DNA of 64,000 nt, taken from assembly GCA_019915015.1 (NCBI GenBank), contig JAHBBC010000005.1, positions 1 to 64,000 of the forward strand, given 5' to 3'. The DNA is from Auriscalpium vulgare (Eukaryota > Basidiomycota > Agaricomycetes > Russulales > Auriscalpiaceae). Made by a program: the position numbers and the translations under genes. The notes beneath the pieces are model-generated. The model ran no database searches. It was not told where the DNA came from and saw nothing but the letters and a program-made list of their open reading frames with translations. Below are positions 32,145-45,997 of the stretch, piece by piece (position 1 is the first letter of the stretch; each line of letters starts with the position of its first letter).

Positions 32145-35100
32145 ATGGCGTCGACGTCCTCCAAGCAGTCCTCTCGTTTCTCCACTTTCAAGGTTTTCAA
32201 GTTCTCTGGATCGAAGCCGCCGCCCCCGCCCCCCAAGGATCCCAACTATCTTTACAGCGTCTCTAACCGTTCTGCCCTCTCCTTCTCCAATCAGTCCCTA
32301 TCCGTCGACTCACTATCACAACCCCCGACACCACACTCGAGCTCGCCTCAGTCTGTGGCGCGCAGCCCGTCCCCCGCGCCGAGTCGCGCGACGCAGTCCC
32401 CTGCGTCGTCGTCTGCACTAGGTCCGAACTCAGCGGGCTCGAAGAAGGGGTTCTTCAACTTTGGCAGCCTGCGCAAGCGATCGCTGTCCAGGAGCTCGCA
32501 GCGGACAACCGTGGAAGACGTGCCCGACGATGAATCTATATCCATGCCATGGAATTTCCAGGTGAGTGCCTTGTCATTTCTACGCGAACATAATTGTCTT
32601 ACGCCGTACCTAGCATCACATACATGTCGATGAGGGGTATGTACCACCTGATTTTCCTACGGGATAGTGCGTTATTCATCTGAATGCCCACAGCTTCCAT
32701 GGCATCCCACCGGGCTGGACGGCATCGCTCGCGGAAGCTGGCTTCTCGGAATCAGAAATTCTTGCCATCCAACAAGCCCGTCGTGCGCGCTCCCCTGCGC
32801 AGGAATCGACCTATCCGCCACCCTCCGCCTTCTCCTACTCGCGATCCCAGTCGCCGTCCTCCATTGCCGCATCCACCACCCTCGTGAACCCGCGCCGCCG
32901 CTCTAGTTCCCTGCGTTCCAACGCGTCGCTGTCTCGCTCAGAACGCTCTGGTTCTGGGAAGCACGCGCCGCCGCCGCTTCCCATTGCCACGCGCAAGCAT
33001 TCTGCGTCCGGGTCCACAGGCGCGCCGCCAGTTGATCAGTCGTTCATCGAGATAGATGGGACAGACAGCGTGGCAGCGCATTCCGACGCGAACTTCGTTT
33101 ATGTCGATCACAGCAAAAGAGACACGACTGTCACGATCACGCCAGAACGTTCGTTGGCGGATTCCCCAGAAGCCTTGACCTCGACATCTCGCGCAGCGGC
33201 GTCTTCGTCTTCGTCCTCACGGGCAACCCCGCCAAGACCCATCGACACGACACGGTCACGGTCAAGAACGCCGCCAAGAAAGACCTTCCGTGTGGTCAAC
33301 GAGACTCCTCCTGGTGCGAGGTCCCCCCCGCCAGCGTACGCGTCCCCTATGACGAGTACGTACACAGACGGAATGTCGCCCTCCCTGACATCGCTCGAAG
33401 CGTCGAGACCGCTGCCACAGGAGAAGATGAGTTCACGGTCTCCACCTCAGCAAGAGTTGCCGCCAGTTGCACAGGAGGAGGCTGGACAGAGCACGAATGG
33501 ACGTGCCAATCGACCACCGAAGCTGTCCATTCTGCCGCCGCGTCTATCCCTGCGCAAGGATACTCTGGAAGACCTCTCCAGCTGGACCGAAGCGTTATTC
33601 TCTGCCATTCCCTCCGCTACTGAATCCAGCCCGACTAGTGCCGCACGTACCCTGTCTGCCACGCCCGTCGACTCTTCTAAAGCAAGCTCCTCACGTATTC
33701 CGCCCTGGCAACAACTAACCAATCCTGTGCCGAATATTCTGCTCAATTCCTCCCCGCGGGAAGAAGAGGACGAGGACGAATACGAAGCAGAGGCGGACCT
33801 GTCCTTTAGTGCGTCTCCATTATACAACGAGCTCATGGGCATGATGCAGGACCGCCCGGCGCTGCAATCGCCGCCCGCTTCCGCATCGAGCATTCCCGCC
33901 TTCGACCTGCCCACGCCTGACACACCTGTACTCCCCAGCACGCCCGCGTCGCCGGGCTTTGCCGTGCACCTCGACGCGGACGCGCGTGGGCGGACCATGA
34001 CGCGCGACCACGACCGCGACTCGTCGACCTCGCAGCTCACGCTTCGGCTTGATCCGCGACGCAACAGCGACCGCGACTCAAACGCGTCCAGCAGCACGAT
34101 CACGCACGCGACGATTGTAAGCGACGCGAGCGTCGTCCGGCGCGCTCCTGCCAACATGATTATCAACACTGCGAAGGACGTGCACACGCGTAATGCCGTG
34201 CCGATGGTCGGGCTGGAGGAGAGCGACGAGGAGGCCGAGGTTGCGCTTGGGCTGATCCCCGACACTACGGACAGACAGTTGGTCAATGTGGAGCGGCAGC
34301 GCTCGCGCTCGAGGAGCTCGGGGTCTTCGTCGGGCAGCTCCGGGAGCGGGTATGGGTTCTCCGACTCGCCCGCTCAGGCACTCTCGGTAACGTCGGGGTC
34401 TAACAGCCAGGAGGACGCGTACGTCGGTTACAAGAGCCCAGGCCTCTCGTATCTGCAGAGCTCGCCTGCGCTCGGCTCGCCGTTGAGGGAGGAGTACGTG
34501 CGGAAGGAGATGGAGGTACCGGCGCAGCTGATCAAGGATGACTTGGAAGAGGATGAGGATGAGGACGATGTCGATGACGATGAGGACGATGAAGGGGACT
34601 TAGATGATGTGGAAGACGCGACAGTGGAGGCAGTGGCGCGTGCACCGTCTCTCCGCCGGCCATCCATTGTGATCACGACGGACGGCGTGAGCAGCCTACC
34701 TCGAACGAACGCCTTTGTCAACAGCAACAGCAACCACCTCCGTTCAGCGTTCTCTCCCGCGACGCCCTCCCCGACTGGGTCGCTCACGCCCTCCTCAAGC
34801 GGCTCCTCGCCCTCCCCGCACGCGCAGCGCTACCCCGGGTGGGTCTCTGAAGTTGTCAAGCCACTCGCCGAGTTCCTCGACGACTCGGTCGATCCACGCG
34901 ACCTGTTTGTGGACCTGCAGGAGATCGCGGAGGGCGAGTCCGGCTCTGTCTTCTCCGCGCGCATGCAATCGTCTCCGGCCGCGCCCGCGCACGCGTTCAC
35001 GCCGCCGACGCCGACCTCGCCTTTCCCCGCCCGCGCCCATCAAGACGTCGTCGCGATGAAGTGCATCCCGATCGTGCCGAGCGGGAGCCCGAAGCTTTCG

Positions 35101-36138
35101 GACCTCAAGCGCGAGCTTGAGCTCTTGCGCGGTGTGCGCCACCCGAACGTGCTTAAGATGGAGCGGCTGTATGTTGACTTGGTGGATGACAGCCTGTGGA
35201 TTGCCATGGAACTGATGGAGCGGAGCGTCGCGGACGTGCTGGGCGTCGCGCTGGAGGCGGGTGGGGAGGATATCGTGATGGGAGAGAAGATGGTCGCGCG
35301 GTTTGTGTGGGATGTGCGTGACCGTCTCGTTCGCTTGTGGCTGGCGCTGACGGTGATTTCAGGTCCTGCTGGCGCTGTCGTACATCCGGAAGCAGCACAT
35401 CGCCCATCGGGACCTGCGCTCAGACAATTTGCTGCTGAACAGGGACGGCGTGTTGAAGCTTGGTACGTCGCGTGCACATATAATTACCTCGCTGAGTGGG
35501 ATGCTGATGAGGTATGAGTAGCGGATTTCTCTAGTGCTATTCGTGCGCCACCTGGGACACCCAAGTCGTCGGAAATGGCAGGCGTTATTTACTGGCAGGT
35601 GAGCTTTGGTGACTTGTCTTCATACCCTATCTCACCAAGACTCGTTCTTACTCTCTAGGCTCCAGAAGTGCGAACGTATGTCACTCCTCGCTCTCTCATA
35701 TTAGTTCCGAAGCTGACTCGCTATGCAGCGGACTTTATGATCCCATGAAGGTCGACGTCTGGTCTTTAGGCGCTACCGCCTGGGAGCTCGTTCAAGGCGA
35801 ACCTCCGTTCTCCGACGTCGAGGACACACGACAAATCGGGCACCAGCTGCCTCCCCTTTCCCAGCCTGAGATATACTCACGATCATTTCACGATTTTTTG
35901 CATCTATGCTCTCAACCGGTAGCCTCAAGACCTGACCCTGACGAATTACTCAATGTACGTCCGTCGTCGTTTCCCTCGGAGATTAGCTGATTATTTTTTG
36001 GCGGTGCAGGCTCATTTTATCCGAACGGCGTGCCCGCGCTCCGCTATTGTACAAATGCTCGCCCAATGCAAGGCCATTGAGGAGCAGCGATTGCGGAGGC
36101 TTAGTATCGACTCTCAAGGGACATTTACCAAGTCATAG
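32145..36138 (+). CDS. PAK-like protein kinase with CRIB (Rho/Cdc42-binding) domain
   Basis: A p21-activated kinase-like protein acting downstream of Cdc42/Rac GTPases. After a Ser/Pro-rich start, the CRIB segment ISMPWNFQ-HHIHVDEG-FHGIPPGW is assembled over three exons (to about 32700). A disordered region of roughly 700 residues follows, with an acidic run near 34530-34620. The kinase domain starts DPRDLFVDLQEIAEGESGSV (Gly loop), then VVAMKCI (Lys) and RELELLRGVRHPNVLKM (helix C Glu). After an intron at 35313-35362 it reads HRDLRSDNLLL, then ADFSSA where DFG is normal, QAPEV (APE), VDVWSLGATAWE, and ends at 36136-36138. HRD and the metal-binding Asp are kept, so activity is possible; DFG to DFS is a notable change. 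Converges on UTP10, 125 bp apart. Confidence 0.88.
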
Positions 36139-36263
36139 CTTATTTATCATCAGTATACCCCATAATCTGCTCCAATCTCATCGTGTCATCCTTCCCCTCC
36201 CTCCAAGTTGTTACAGTTATTTCTCATTTGTCTTGGCTACACGCGCTACCTACGGTTACCTGG

Positions 36264-39200
36264 TCATAAACCATCGATGTTTTCCCCTGTCGCACTCTCC
36301 ACCGCTGTCTTTAACTCATGGGTAGCCCTGACCACGCCGTCATGCTCGTCTTCTGCACACTCCGCCATAAACGTGATCGTCTCGGATACATACCCTGAAT
36401 AATTGCCCGTGAGACACTGCTAGAGACGCTTAACTGGATGATCTGCACGTACCGATGAGCTTGTCGCCGTGACCGGTCCATAGGGCTTTGCTACATTGCA
36501 GTGCGAATAAACGGACGCGGGCGTCTTCGGAGCGCGTGTGCATGAGGACGTCGAGATTGAGCTTCTTGAGGAGCACGTCGTCATTCGCAGCATCGCACAG
36601 CGCTGCGAGAGCCTTGACCACTTGATCCCGGCCGTTGTCCTCAGCGTCGCGGTCTATGCAATTAGAGATTTGGGCGACGAGCGGCGCGGTGATGCGCTCC
36701 AGCTTGTCTTCGCGCCAGTATGCTGCGAGATTTGGGATGTGAGCGTGGCGTCAGCGACGGCTAGAGCATACGTACCGCCGCCTTCGTCGACTATCATTCC
36801 TTGAGTCAGCGTCTCCAGAACGCATATCCAGAGTCTTTCGTCGTCGCTGTCCGCGTCGGCAGAGAAGCCATTGAGAAGATCAATGAACGGTTGCATGAGG
36901 AAGGAGAAGTACGGCGTCATCAAGGCCTGCGAAATAGAGCAACGTCAGCGGACGGATAGTCGAAGTAGCCGGCGTGACTTGACCTTGAAGTAGCCAAGTA
37001 GGGAAGAATAGGCGCGGCAGAATGTAATTGTCCTAGCGGTCGATGCATCTGGAAGACGTGACGCGGTCAGTTAGTAGGTCGATTAAGACACAACTGACAC
37101 GAACCAGCAAACGCCCAATCAAACAGCTTGCGAAACAGCGGCCGGAACGCGGTCTCGTTCAACTTGGTCACCAGCTCCAGGAATGCAGAAATGACTGTCC
37201 GCTCGACCTGTCGAAGCAAGATTTTGAGAGAAGCCGTCTAGATTGCCAAGGCAACTGACTGACCTGATCAATATCCACCAGCGACCGTGACCGTAAGTCC
37301 AGCCCTTCCAAGAGCAATTTGAAAGTTGGGTGGAGCGACTCGAGGACAGACGGTCTCGGAGCAGCGCGCAGCGTCCTCCTCAAGAGGTCGAAAAATCCTT
37401 CAAGGCGACTGGCATCGTCCTATGGCCTGCTTCAGTACGATGATCCGGCTAATGAACAGGGCGGCACTCACATTTTCGGTTATCGAGGTCCACATATCGG
37501 ACAAGGTTGTGAGCACGACTTTCGTCTGGGCCTTAGAGGCCACAAGCCTGATGAAGGGGCCGAACACGTCTTTTCCAGCAGCAGATGACCGATAGTCGAG
37601 ATGAAGACGGAAGACGCTGGCAATTTCGCCTGTACCCCAAAATGCAGGGATAGCCTTGAAAAGTTCCTTCAAGACAGCCAGGGCGTCTTGTGAAGCTGTG
37701 TCTCCGTCTTTTAACGCAAATGAAATTAGATGTAGCGGTTACGAGAATGAAGCGGGTTCACCGGTTGTATTGATAACGCCAGAGAGAATGCTCACGCATT
37801 CTTGCACAATGCTCCGGAAGAACGGGATGATCCGAGGGCCCAATTTGGCACTGCGGCATGGAGGTCAGCACGGAACGAGGAGTCTGAAGGCTATCAGATA
37901 CCTCAGAGGGGGCAAGACAGCGATGGCGACGCTCTGGTTTTTGCCATGTAACGCGGATAAGACCTGAGGGAGAATGCCAACCAGGGCTGCCTCTTCTCCA
38001 GGACATAGTGAGATGCTGATCGCCTTCAGTGCCGTGAATGCTGGCGCAGCAGCGACATTCGAGCTCGATAAAAGAGGTGTGATTGCCTGAACAATCTGGA
38101 TGATCGTAGGAGATGCCCTTTGCCGTACAGTTTCGGAAACACTGGGCAGTCGTTCAGCCAAGAGAGCAAGAGCCTCTCCCTGGATCATGGTGTTATCGCC
38201 GCCCAGCATCTTCGCGGCCGACGCAACAAAAGCGCGCGCTGGTGTAAGCTTCAAGCATTGTGCGATCGCGACGCGAGCTATCCGGGCAACATCCTTGTTG
38301 TCCTGATGAGCGTCCGAGGTGTTATGTATTTGCAGCAGGAGTATGACGAGTTGATCCAGGGTGTCTTTCGGGATGGTCGGGTCCGCTAGTGTGGACGTCG
38401 AGTTGTCCAGGACAAAGGCAACAAATATGATCAGGCCCAGCGCCCGCTTTTTCAAGATAGTAGCGAGCCGGGTGTCTTGTTCTTCATCCCTGTGCCCCCA
38501 TGCAATGAGAGGACGTCGCAGGAATTGTGCGGCAAGACGTACTGAGAACCCTCCAAAAGGAGAGGATGGGAGCTTTGTGGATTCAGCCCACGTGAAAGCA
38601 ATCGCTGGGCTTCACAGAGGTGCTCAACGAGAACCTTGAACGTAAGGTTAGCGTCAAGGAATGATAAATGGATCGCAACACGTACTGGAACCTGAATTCG
38701 CGCTGGGTAGTGCTGCACAAGAGACAATGGTAGGGAAAGGGTGGTCCGCAGGTCTTCTCCGCTCTGTTTCGTGATGCGATTGGCTGCCTTCCCCAAAATC
38801 AGGATAGACACGATAGCGAGGAAGTCATCTGGCCCAAGGACATCGATGAGATGCACGAAGAAACTGGCCGCGCTATCAGCTCGATGAGGATCAGTCAATT
38901 AGGACAGAAAAGGCATACGGAGTCCGCCGATGCCTCGGCACATGGTTTGCCGCATCGGTGAACACTCGCAAGAAATCCCTGGACGCAAGTTGCAAATGGA
39001 AGCGTTCCGTATGTTGATCCTTCAGTGACGACGTCATGACGGGGACGATGTTGTCGATTGTCTGCGGAAAAGAATGTCAGAGGAACAGCAGCAACGAGAC
39101 AATCAATCAACAACATACCTTCTGTATCACACGAAAGCTATACGTGTCGTCGCGGTGGAAGACGTTCGATCCCATGAACGTGAACACAGGCATTATGTTA

Positions 39201-42200
39201 TGCAGCACTGATTGAGGGGTCAAACGGGCGAGGTTGGACATCAGCAACAATGCTTGATGATATGTTTGGGGGTTTTCCGATACTGTCGAAGAGACTGTCA
39301 ACAACGCGAGAGATATGGCTATGTTTTTCACAGTACCCCTGATGATATCAACGAGTATATCTAACCGTATTTTGGTCGGTGCAGAAGTCGCCGCATCCTG
39401 CTACAAAGTCGTGAGCGAGACGAAGGCACCTGATGATATTGAGAGCTCACTGATACACTGGAAGCCGCGTTCTCCACGGCAGACATGAGAAGCTGTTCGA
39501 TGTATGACTTGTCTGCTGCCGCCACCGCTTCGAACTGCGACACCTTATGCAAGGTGTCTAGAAGAGAGGCGATCAATTCTGAGGAGCCAGGAAGTGACAT
39601 GGCGCTGAGGCTCTCTGCGAACAGCGTCAAATGTGCTGCCCACATCGGCTCTGCCTCACTTGCTCTACAGAGAAATTTCAGTAGAGATCGCAATGAAGTG
39701 TAGTGGCCACATACGCATCGACTTTCGCGCGCTTGCTAACATGCTGGGGCTCCGCCGTGCCCACCGGCGCGAATGCGTTTAGCAGACGAACAAATAAAGG
39801 CACGCCGGTCAGAAGGTCAGCAAGCACTTTTGTGCAGTATACACGCTAAGAACGATGATGTCAATTAAACGAGGGATGTCCCAGAGAGTCCTGGGACTAA
39901 CAACCGCTGTCTCTTGCACTCCAGTTTTGACGATGACTTCCACCAGCTGGAATTGACGCCCTGCTGCGAGGCGGATGAACAGACCCTGCTTCAACTGATG
40001 AAACAACACCTCGCGCGCCTTGGAGGGTGAACCTGGGCTACTGCATCAGTATGTGAGGCAAAATACATTCAAGCCCACGCACCGACACAGATAAAATATT
40101 CCAGAGCCCTGGTATAAGTTGCCCATAGATTGCTCGAAGCATCATTTAGCTCTGTCGCAGCAGACGCGTCAAAAGCAGACGCCGCGAGCGCCGCAAACTC
40201 ATCGATGCGAGCTCCAAATGTTTGGTGCAATTCGTCGGACCGTGCGTCGTCCACCATCGCTTGAATTAATGTACTCATAGTTGGCGCTTTGACAGGGTCG
40301 GAGACATCCTCGACCATGCGGAGCAGACTCAAACGAACTTCGGGAACGCTGCATGCATTGGCATGAGACAGTATGTGACAGAGGACACGCTGCTTGTATC
40401 TTTGAAGGGCGTTAGTTCGTCTCAAACATACATCCATTGACTCACAAAGCGCGCTTCGACTTGTCTGAAGTGGCAGGAGACAGGTGTTGCTGATGGAAGA
40501 TTCGCACGTAGCCAGGATCGCTCACGAAGTGCTGCTTCATTTCGACCAGGGCTGGCACGTATATGGCGGAGTCCTGCCAACTCAAGTACTGCAGTTGACC
40601 TAGAAGCCGATCAGCGTACGCAATACAAGAGAGATTCATACTGAACCTACTGGAGTTTTTCCCGTAGATCGTGTCGAAAGCATACACTGAGGTCGGATGA
40701 CCCGTCTCGCGCAGGATCTTCATCCAGCGCAAGACCTCAGTCGCTTGCGCGCGAATGGCGGCATCCTCGTCCGTCAACGCGACTAGCACCGCCGGCAGCA
40801 CCGTTTGGAATTCAATGACGTTTTGAGGCCCCTCGTGTGCGGCAAGAAATGCGACAGCGTGAGCGAGTGCCACGCGGCGTGTGTCAGAGGGACCGGAGGT
40901 CCAGATGCCTGCGAGGAAGGCGAGTGTATCCTCTGCGAGATTCATGAATAGAGCCCGGACGAGAAAGCCGGATATGACAGGCAGATTCGTAGACGAATTG
41001 GCAAGCCTGTAGACGACCCGCTTAAGTGCAACATAGCGGGCGCCCCGAGTGTCATCTGCGTCAGACTGAACATGGCATGCGTCAGTTGGGGCACGCAGCG
41101 TGGACGTCAAACATGAGTGACTCACAGGGATACTTTCGTTCATGAAGTCCAGCGTCACGCCTGCGGGTTTGACGATCACAGGTATCATCGTGAGGACGGC
41201 CGTCTGCAGCCAATGCACCGTATTAAGGCTCTTCGGTTTCGTGACGAGATTCTTTCCCAGACTTTCGTCGCTCAAGAACTATCCCGCCAGTAAATCATCC
41301 ACAAAGACAGTGAATGTTAAAGAAACCGCGCACCTCTTCCAAACTGTCCGAACCCTTCATAAACCCCCCCATACCTTCAAGCGTCGTCACGCCCATCCCA
41401 TTCATCACCTGCAGTGCTGCCTTGAGCTGATGTTCGCCGGACATGAGGCCTAGGAGGGAACGGATGACGAGGAATGCGAGGCCCCGCGCATGCGCGTCAG
41501 CTCCTCGGATCTTCGAAAGGAGTTTACCAATGTGGTAAGAATAGTCGTTCGATGCCAAAATGTTTTCTGCACACAAATACAAAGCTTGAGTCACTGCGCA
41601 TTCGTGCTCCGGAACTACGTACCGGCCATCCGCGTCGCAACCGCCATGTTCAAATTGGCGAAAAGCTGCACTTCGATCGCTGCGAGCTTCTCTGGTGTAT
41701 TGCCGCTTCTATTCTTGCTGCGCTTCGCAAATACCCATCGCCACGCCTCCACGCAACCCTTCATCAGCTCGTACCGCGAAACACCGGCCCCAGGATGTAT
41801 CGTCTCTCCTGACTCAAGGACCTCCCACACGACATTTGCAGTCTTCTTCCGGGGTTTGGTGTACAACAGAAACTGAAAGAACGCCTCATATGCTACACGT
41901 TCCAGACTGGCCGAGCTGACACCAGACGAAGTGGTGAAGTGATGTGCGAGGAAGCTCCAGTGTTTCTGTGCAGGAACACGCTTCTTCCTTAGTGCAGTAT
42001 CCTTGTTGAGCTGTGCGATGACGGACGAGAGGAAGCCTTCTTGACATGGGATAGCAACCAAAGCAAGCACCGCGGGTTTCGAGTACACTGCTTCGAGAAC
42101 AGCGACGGAACTGTCGCTAATTCGCGCAAGCAGAGCAGAGTGAAGTGCCTCCTTCAAATACTAGCATAAGCGAAAACGCGAAAATAAAGCCAACGACACA

Positions 42201-44029
42201 GATAAGACGTACCAGGTCTGCGTCATCTGCGAAGGTCGACTCTGGGGACTGTCTCAGAATGGCGGTTATCTTTTTGACTGCGGCTTCGCGCAATCGGTGG
42301 TTGGCACTGAGCGACGCCACGACTACATCTACGTCAAGTGTGTTGTCTCCTGCCGCTATCAAGGCAGGTTTCTTCGGTCCAAAATATGAGCACCTGAGAA
42401 GTCGCGCGGTGGAGAATGACACGTACGACCGATAACGACATCAAAAGCTGCTCGACCGCCTCGTGTATGTCCGCGTCAGCTTCTGTCATTTCTTGAGAAG
42501 CAGCCTGCAAGACGTCCGGATGCCTCTGCTGGATATCAAAGAGAAGCTTCCGAAAGGATGCAGGCGGAGTAGATTCCGCAACCGCGCCCTGTAATGCCAG
42601 CGATGCGATATGGTGAAGAACTGGTGAAAGGCTATCCGGATTCGCGACGATGGCGTTGAAGAATGAGGAAGAGACTTTATCGTCCAGACTTCAGCAAGGA
42701 ACACAAGGGACACAATTAATTAAAGACAGAAGCATTGAAGATGGATCGGCGTACCTGCCTACGAGGCTGGTCGCCAGAGGCATGATGAGCTTTTCTGCAC
42801 CAGCCCAAGAGAGCGCCGAAAGTGATGAATGATCATGTTGCCTGTGAGCTAGTTGAGCTAACCAATTTGTAATGTATATGGGAAGCACGTACTGGACTGA
42901 GAGCAAAGCCTGGTTGAGCTCCGATGGCAGGTACTCGAGCACGTCTTGTGGACTGACGACAGACACTACGGCGTTGAGTAGCTGCGGTGACGTAACGCGT
43001 CCGGAAGCAGACGCCATCGCATTCAAAATGATTTCCAGCCCTTGAGGGGTGAGTGTGGATTTTTGAGAAAGCGCAGAGAGGAGAATGTAGCTTGACAGCT
43101 ATGTGTGAAGGCACCGGATGAGCTCTCAGTCTGATCACAATAGATGGCCACGGCTCACGATCGTTTCACTAGTGGCCCCAACGGCATCTAGAGGTGTTAG
43201 CATTGCCGGCAAGAGGAATGCGACGGTTTCGTCTACGAGGACTTTTCTGCGAGCGAGAAATTCCAAAATGGCACTAGTATGGAATGCGGTGAGCGCATGG
43301 TATACCCACCTCTCCTTGCAAGCACGGGGTAGAAGAGAAACGATGAAGCGCGCGACGTCAGGCGAACGCAGCATCTCTGATACAAGGGCTGCACGTGGAA
43401 GAGACTGAGCAGTGGACTTGTATGCAACAAGGAATGCCCATGATGTGTTGGGCCTGTTCTCGGTCAGCAGTCAGTCACAGCATGAGATGTATAACCTCAC
43501 TTTATGTGCAGGATGGAGACCATCTTCGTAAAATGGGGAGAGTCGTGGTAAGGCAGGAAAAGCGTCAAGACGTCCTCGACATTAAATTGGTGTATCCTAT
43601 GCTTCAAGGTGAGCATAGGACAATCAGAATTGGAGCTATGACTTACCTGAATCGTCTGACGAGCCATTCCAGCATCCTTCCTGCTTGCGCCTCCAACAAG
43701 ATATGGCCCAGGAGCGGAAGAAAGGACTTGAGCGCCTTATTGAGGTCATCGCTCGCTTTGCCTGACAGCAGCGTGCGATCCGTGGACTTGGCCGCATCGG
43801 AGAACAAGATTACATCGTGATTCTTCAACTGGCCAGCTTCGGGATGTAGCAACCTGAACTTGTCAAAAGCGTTGGAGGCGAGGGCGTGGATAGAGTCGAG
43901 ATCATGGCGGTCCGCCTCGCGTCCTGTGAAGAGGTATGATACCGTGGGATTTCGACGTGTTTTTTCCACGAGGAAAGAAGAGTTGAGAGATGATCCCTGA
44001 GCAAGCTGGGCGGCGAGACTCGAGGACAT
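36264..44029 (-). CDS. utp10: UTP10/HEATR1: large HEAT-repeat subunit of the SSU processome
   Basis: U3 snoRNA-associated protein 10, needed for rDNA transcription and 18S pre-rRNA processing in the nucleolus. The start [20 protein letters not shown] and the nearby [19 protein letters not shown] are hallmark N-terminal sequence of fungal UTP10. The ATG at 44029 is preferred over an upstream in-frame GTG. Exons continue as [40 protein letters not shown] and [20 protein letters not shown] through many short introns. The BP28CT region includes [20 protein letters not shown] (about 37600-37670). The last exons read [20 protein letters not shown] to a stop at 36264-36266. The whole would be roughly 2000 residues, the family length. 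I noticed no frame break. Divergent from RPA49. Confidence 0.92.
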
Positions 44030-44319
44030 GCTGTCCACGAGCTAGTCAGCGCTTTTGACGGACTGGACGCGATAGTCGGCCCGACGTGAGTATGTATTGA
44101 AGTCTTCAGCAGGATCAGGACACGCAGCAGAGTATCGCGCAGGTGATTCACGGAGGAGAAGACGCGATGGAGAACGAAGAAACTGTGCGACTCGGAGTCG
44201 CGACCGTCACAAGAGCGGCTCACCGGGCCGGCCTAAAATACTCAGTTTGGCAGGCGCCCAAGTACTCTCGACCTGTCTCCATCAACGTTTTAACGTTGAA
44301 TCTAGAGGGCGCGTCCTGT
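44030..44319. promoter_or_regulatory. Divergent promoter shared by UTP10 and RPA49
   Basis: 290 bp separate the two start codons. It contains the dyad CAACGTT-TT-AACGTTG (44283-44298), 22 bp before the RPA49 ATG. No yeast PAC (GATGAG) or RRPE (AAAATTTT) element is apparent. No TATA box is seen. Confidence 0.55.
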
Positions 44320-45997
44320 ATGTCTTCGTCTGCCTCTGTACGAAAGCGTAAGCGTGCTGGTACCGATGTCGAGGCGGCCGACCAACTTGCTGTCGAGCTC
44401 TCCAGCTTGCCCCCAACACAACTCGGCCCAGCACTCGGTATGGTACTTTGCTGGGTTGTGCAGTTTAATCATTGACAGCCACTGTTTCTTAGTGAGCTTT
44501 CCCTCGCTTCAGCCACTAAAATCCACGCCATTCAAGTGCTTCATGCAAGACGGCGACGATGTTGACGACTTCACCGCACGGAGCACAGTCATCGCTGGAG
44601 AGACGGAGACAGTCGAATTTACAGGCTCTAATCAGCTTGAAGGCGAGAGTTCAGGCAGCAGGTGCGCAGTTGTCGTTTTCGGTGCGAGCGCGTAGTATTC
44701 ACGAACCTAGTTACTTCCTCGCTCTTCATCGGCCTGGGTCTAAGCAAGTCATCCTGCAACCAGCACCTCTTTATATCGTCACACGACAAGTAAAGGCTCT
44801 CAAAATCCACCAGTCGCTTGCTCCCTCTACCCATCAACGTGTGCAAGCGCGCAACGTGCTCGGCGAGACGTTCGGTACGAAGAAGGCCAAGGCGGCTATC
44901 CGCGCGAATGAACGGAATAAGGTGGACGCCGGTGCGATGGAGAGTGTCGCAGGCGTGCTGCAGGACCGTATCGACGAGGGCACGGAAAATCTCCCTACAC
45001 AAGGTGCGCAGCGTATCTCTTCATTTTCTCCTCATCTGACGGGACGCACTCGCACCAGATGAAGCAAAAGTTGCTGCCGATGCCGCGCGACTCATTCCCC
45101 CCTATAATGCGGAAGCGCAGACACCCGAAGACGCCTACCCGCTACTCCAGATCATCCCCGAGCAAGAGTGGAACGCTCTTGATGGACTTGTGCAACAGCT
45201 CAAAGGCGCCGCGTCCGACACCGACAGATATAGGATGCTACCCTTCGTACGCAGTACGTGGATTCGGCAGCACCTGCGACGCGCATTCTCTGGTCCAAAG
45301 CCGAAAAATAAATACGCGTGCGTACCAATAGGGCAGTCTATGTATATGCTTATTGGATTAAATGTGACTGCATATCTCAGGAAGATGTTGATGTGCATAG
45401 CGGCAATGATTACGTTCCGCGGTGCGGTTGAGAGGTCTGTACCGGAGAAGGCGAAGCTGTTGGACCGCATGTCTCCAATTCCGGAGGTCCTGATTGACGG
45501 TCTTCTCGCGCGTTTCACGGAAACCGCTCGAGGTTCGGCAAGGTGGGACCCTTTCAGGTGGGTATGGACTTGTACTGCCCTGACGCTCGGTCCATCAGCG
45601 CACAGATGACTACCGAGAAGGATACGAGCCTCCTGACACACACCTTCGCTCTGTGCCTAAAAACGGACAATTTTGCGACAGACACGACACTCATCGCGTC
45701 TGATCTTAAGATGTCCTTGCCAAGGTGCAATCTGGGTCCTACCTCATGGAGTTTAAAGTTCTCACAACTTCACAGGGTAAACACACTCTTCCGGTCGCTC
45801 GGTGAGTTCGAGTGATGCGAGGTGCGGCGTCAGCCGAGCGAAGACTGACCCAGCGGCTTGCAGGCTGCAAGATTGAGGCGTTAACGCCGCATGACCTGAA
45901 GCGACTTGGGCTGGCAGAGAGTGCAGCCGCCACGAAACACGCCACACTGAAGGTCCCGATTGCGTTTCCGAAGCCAAGGGCGAAGCGGAGAGCATGA
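44320..45997 (+). CDS. RPA49: RNA polymerase I subunit RPA49
   Basis: A49-type subunit (POLR1E homologue) of RNA polymerase I; with A34.5 it forms the TFIIF-like heterodimer and its tandem winged-helix domain aids initiation and elongation on rDNA. The protein starts MSSSASVRKRKRAGTDVEAA. It continues with the dimerisation part (STPFKCFMQDGDDVDDFTAR; FTGSNQLEGESS; FLALHRPGSKQVILQPAPLY), then the linker QRVQARNVLGETFGTKKAK. The C-terminal winged-helix part (AKMLMCIAAMITFRGAVERS; LIDGLLARFTETARG; FATDTTLIASDLKMS) follows, and a basic end KPRAKRRA at 45997. Six or so short introns join in frame. Length about 430 residues fits the family. Its divergent partner UTP10 also acts in ribosome production. 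Confidence 0.9.

Noticed and set aside
33447..34286. 279-codon minus-strand open frame as a gene
   Set aside because: Antisense shadow of the Ser-rich disordered part of the PAK-like kinase.
36264..44029. ECM29 proteasome adaptor, first guess from the many HEAT-like exons
   Set aside because: The N-terminal [19 protein letters not shown] and C-terminal AECAEDE... blocks are specific to UTP10/HEATR1.
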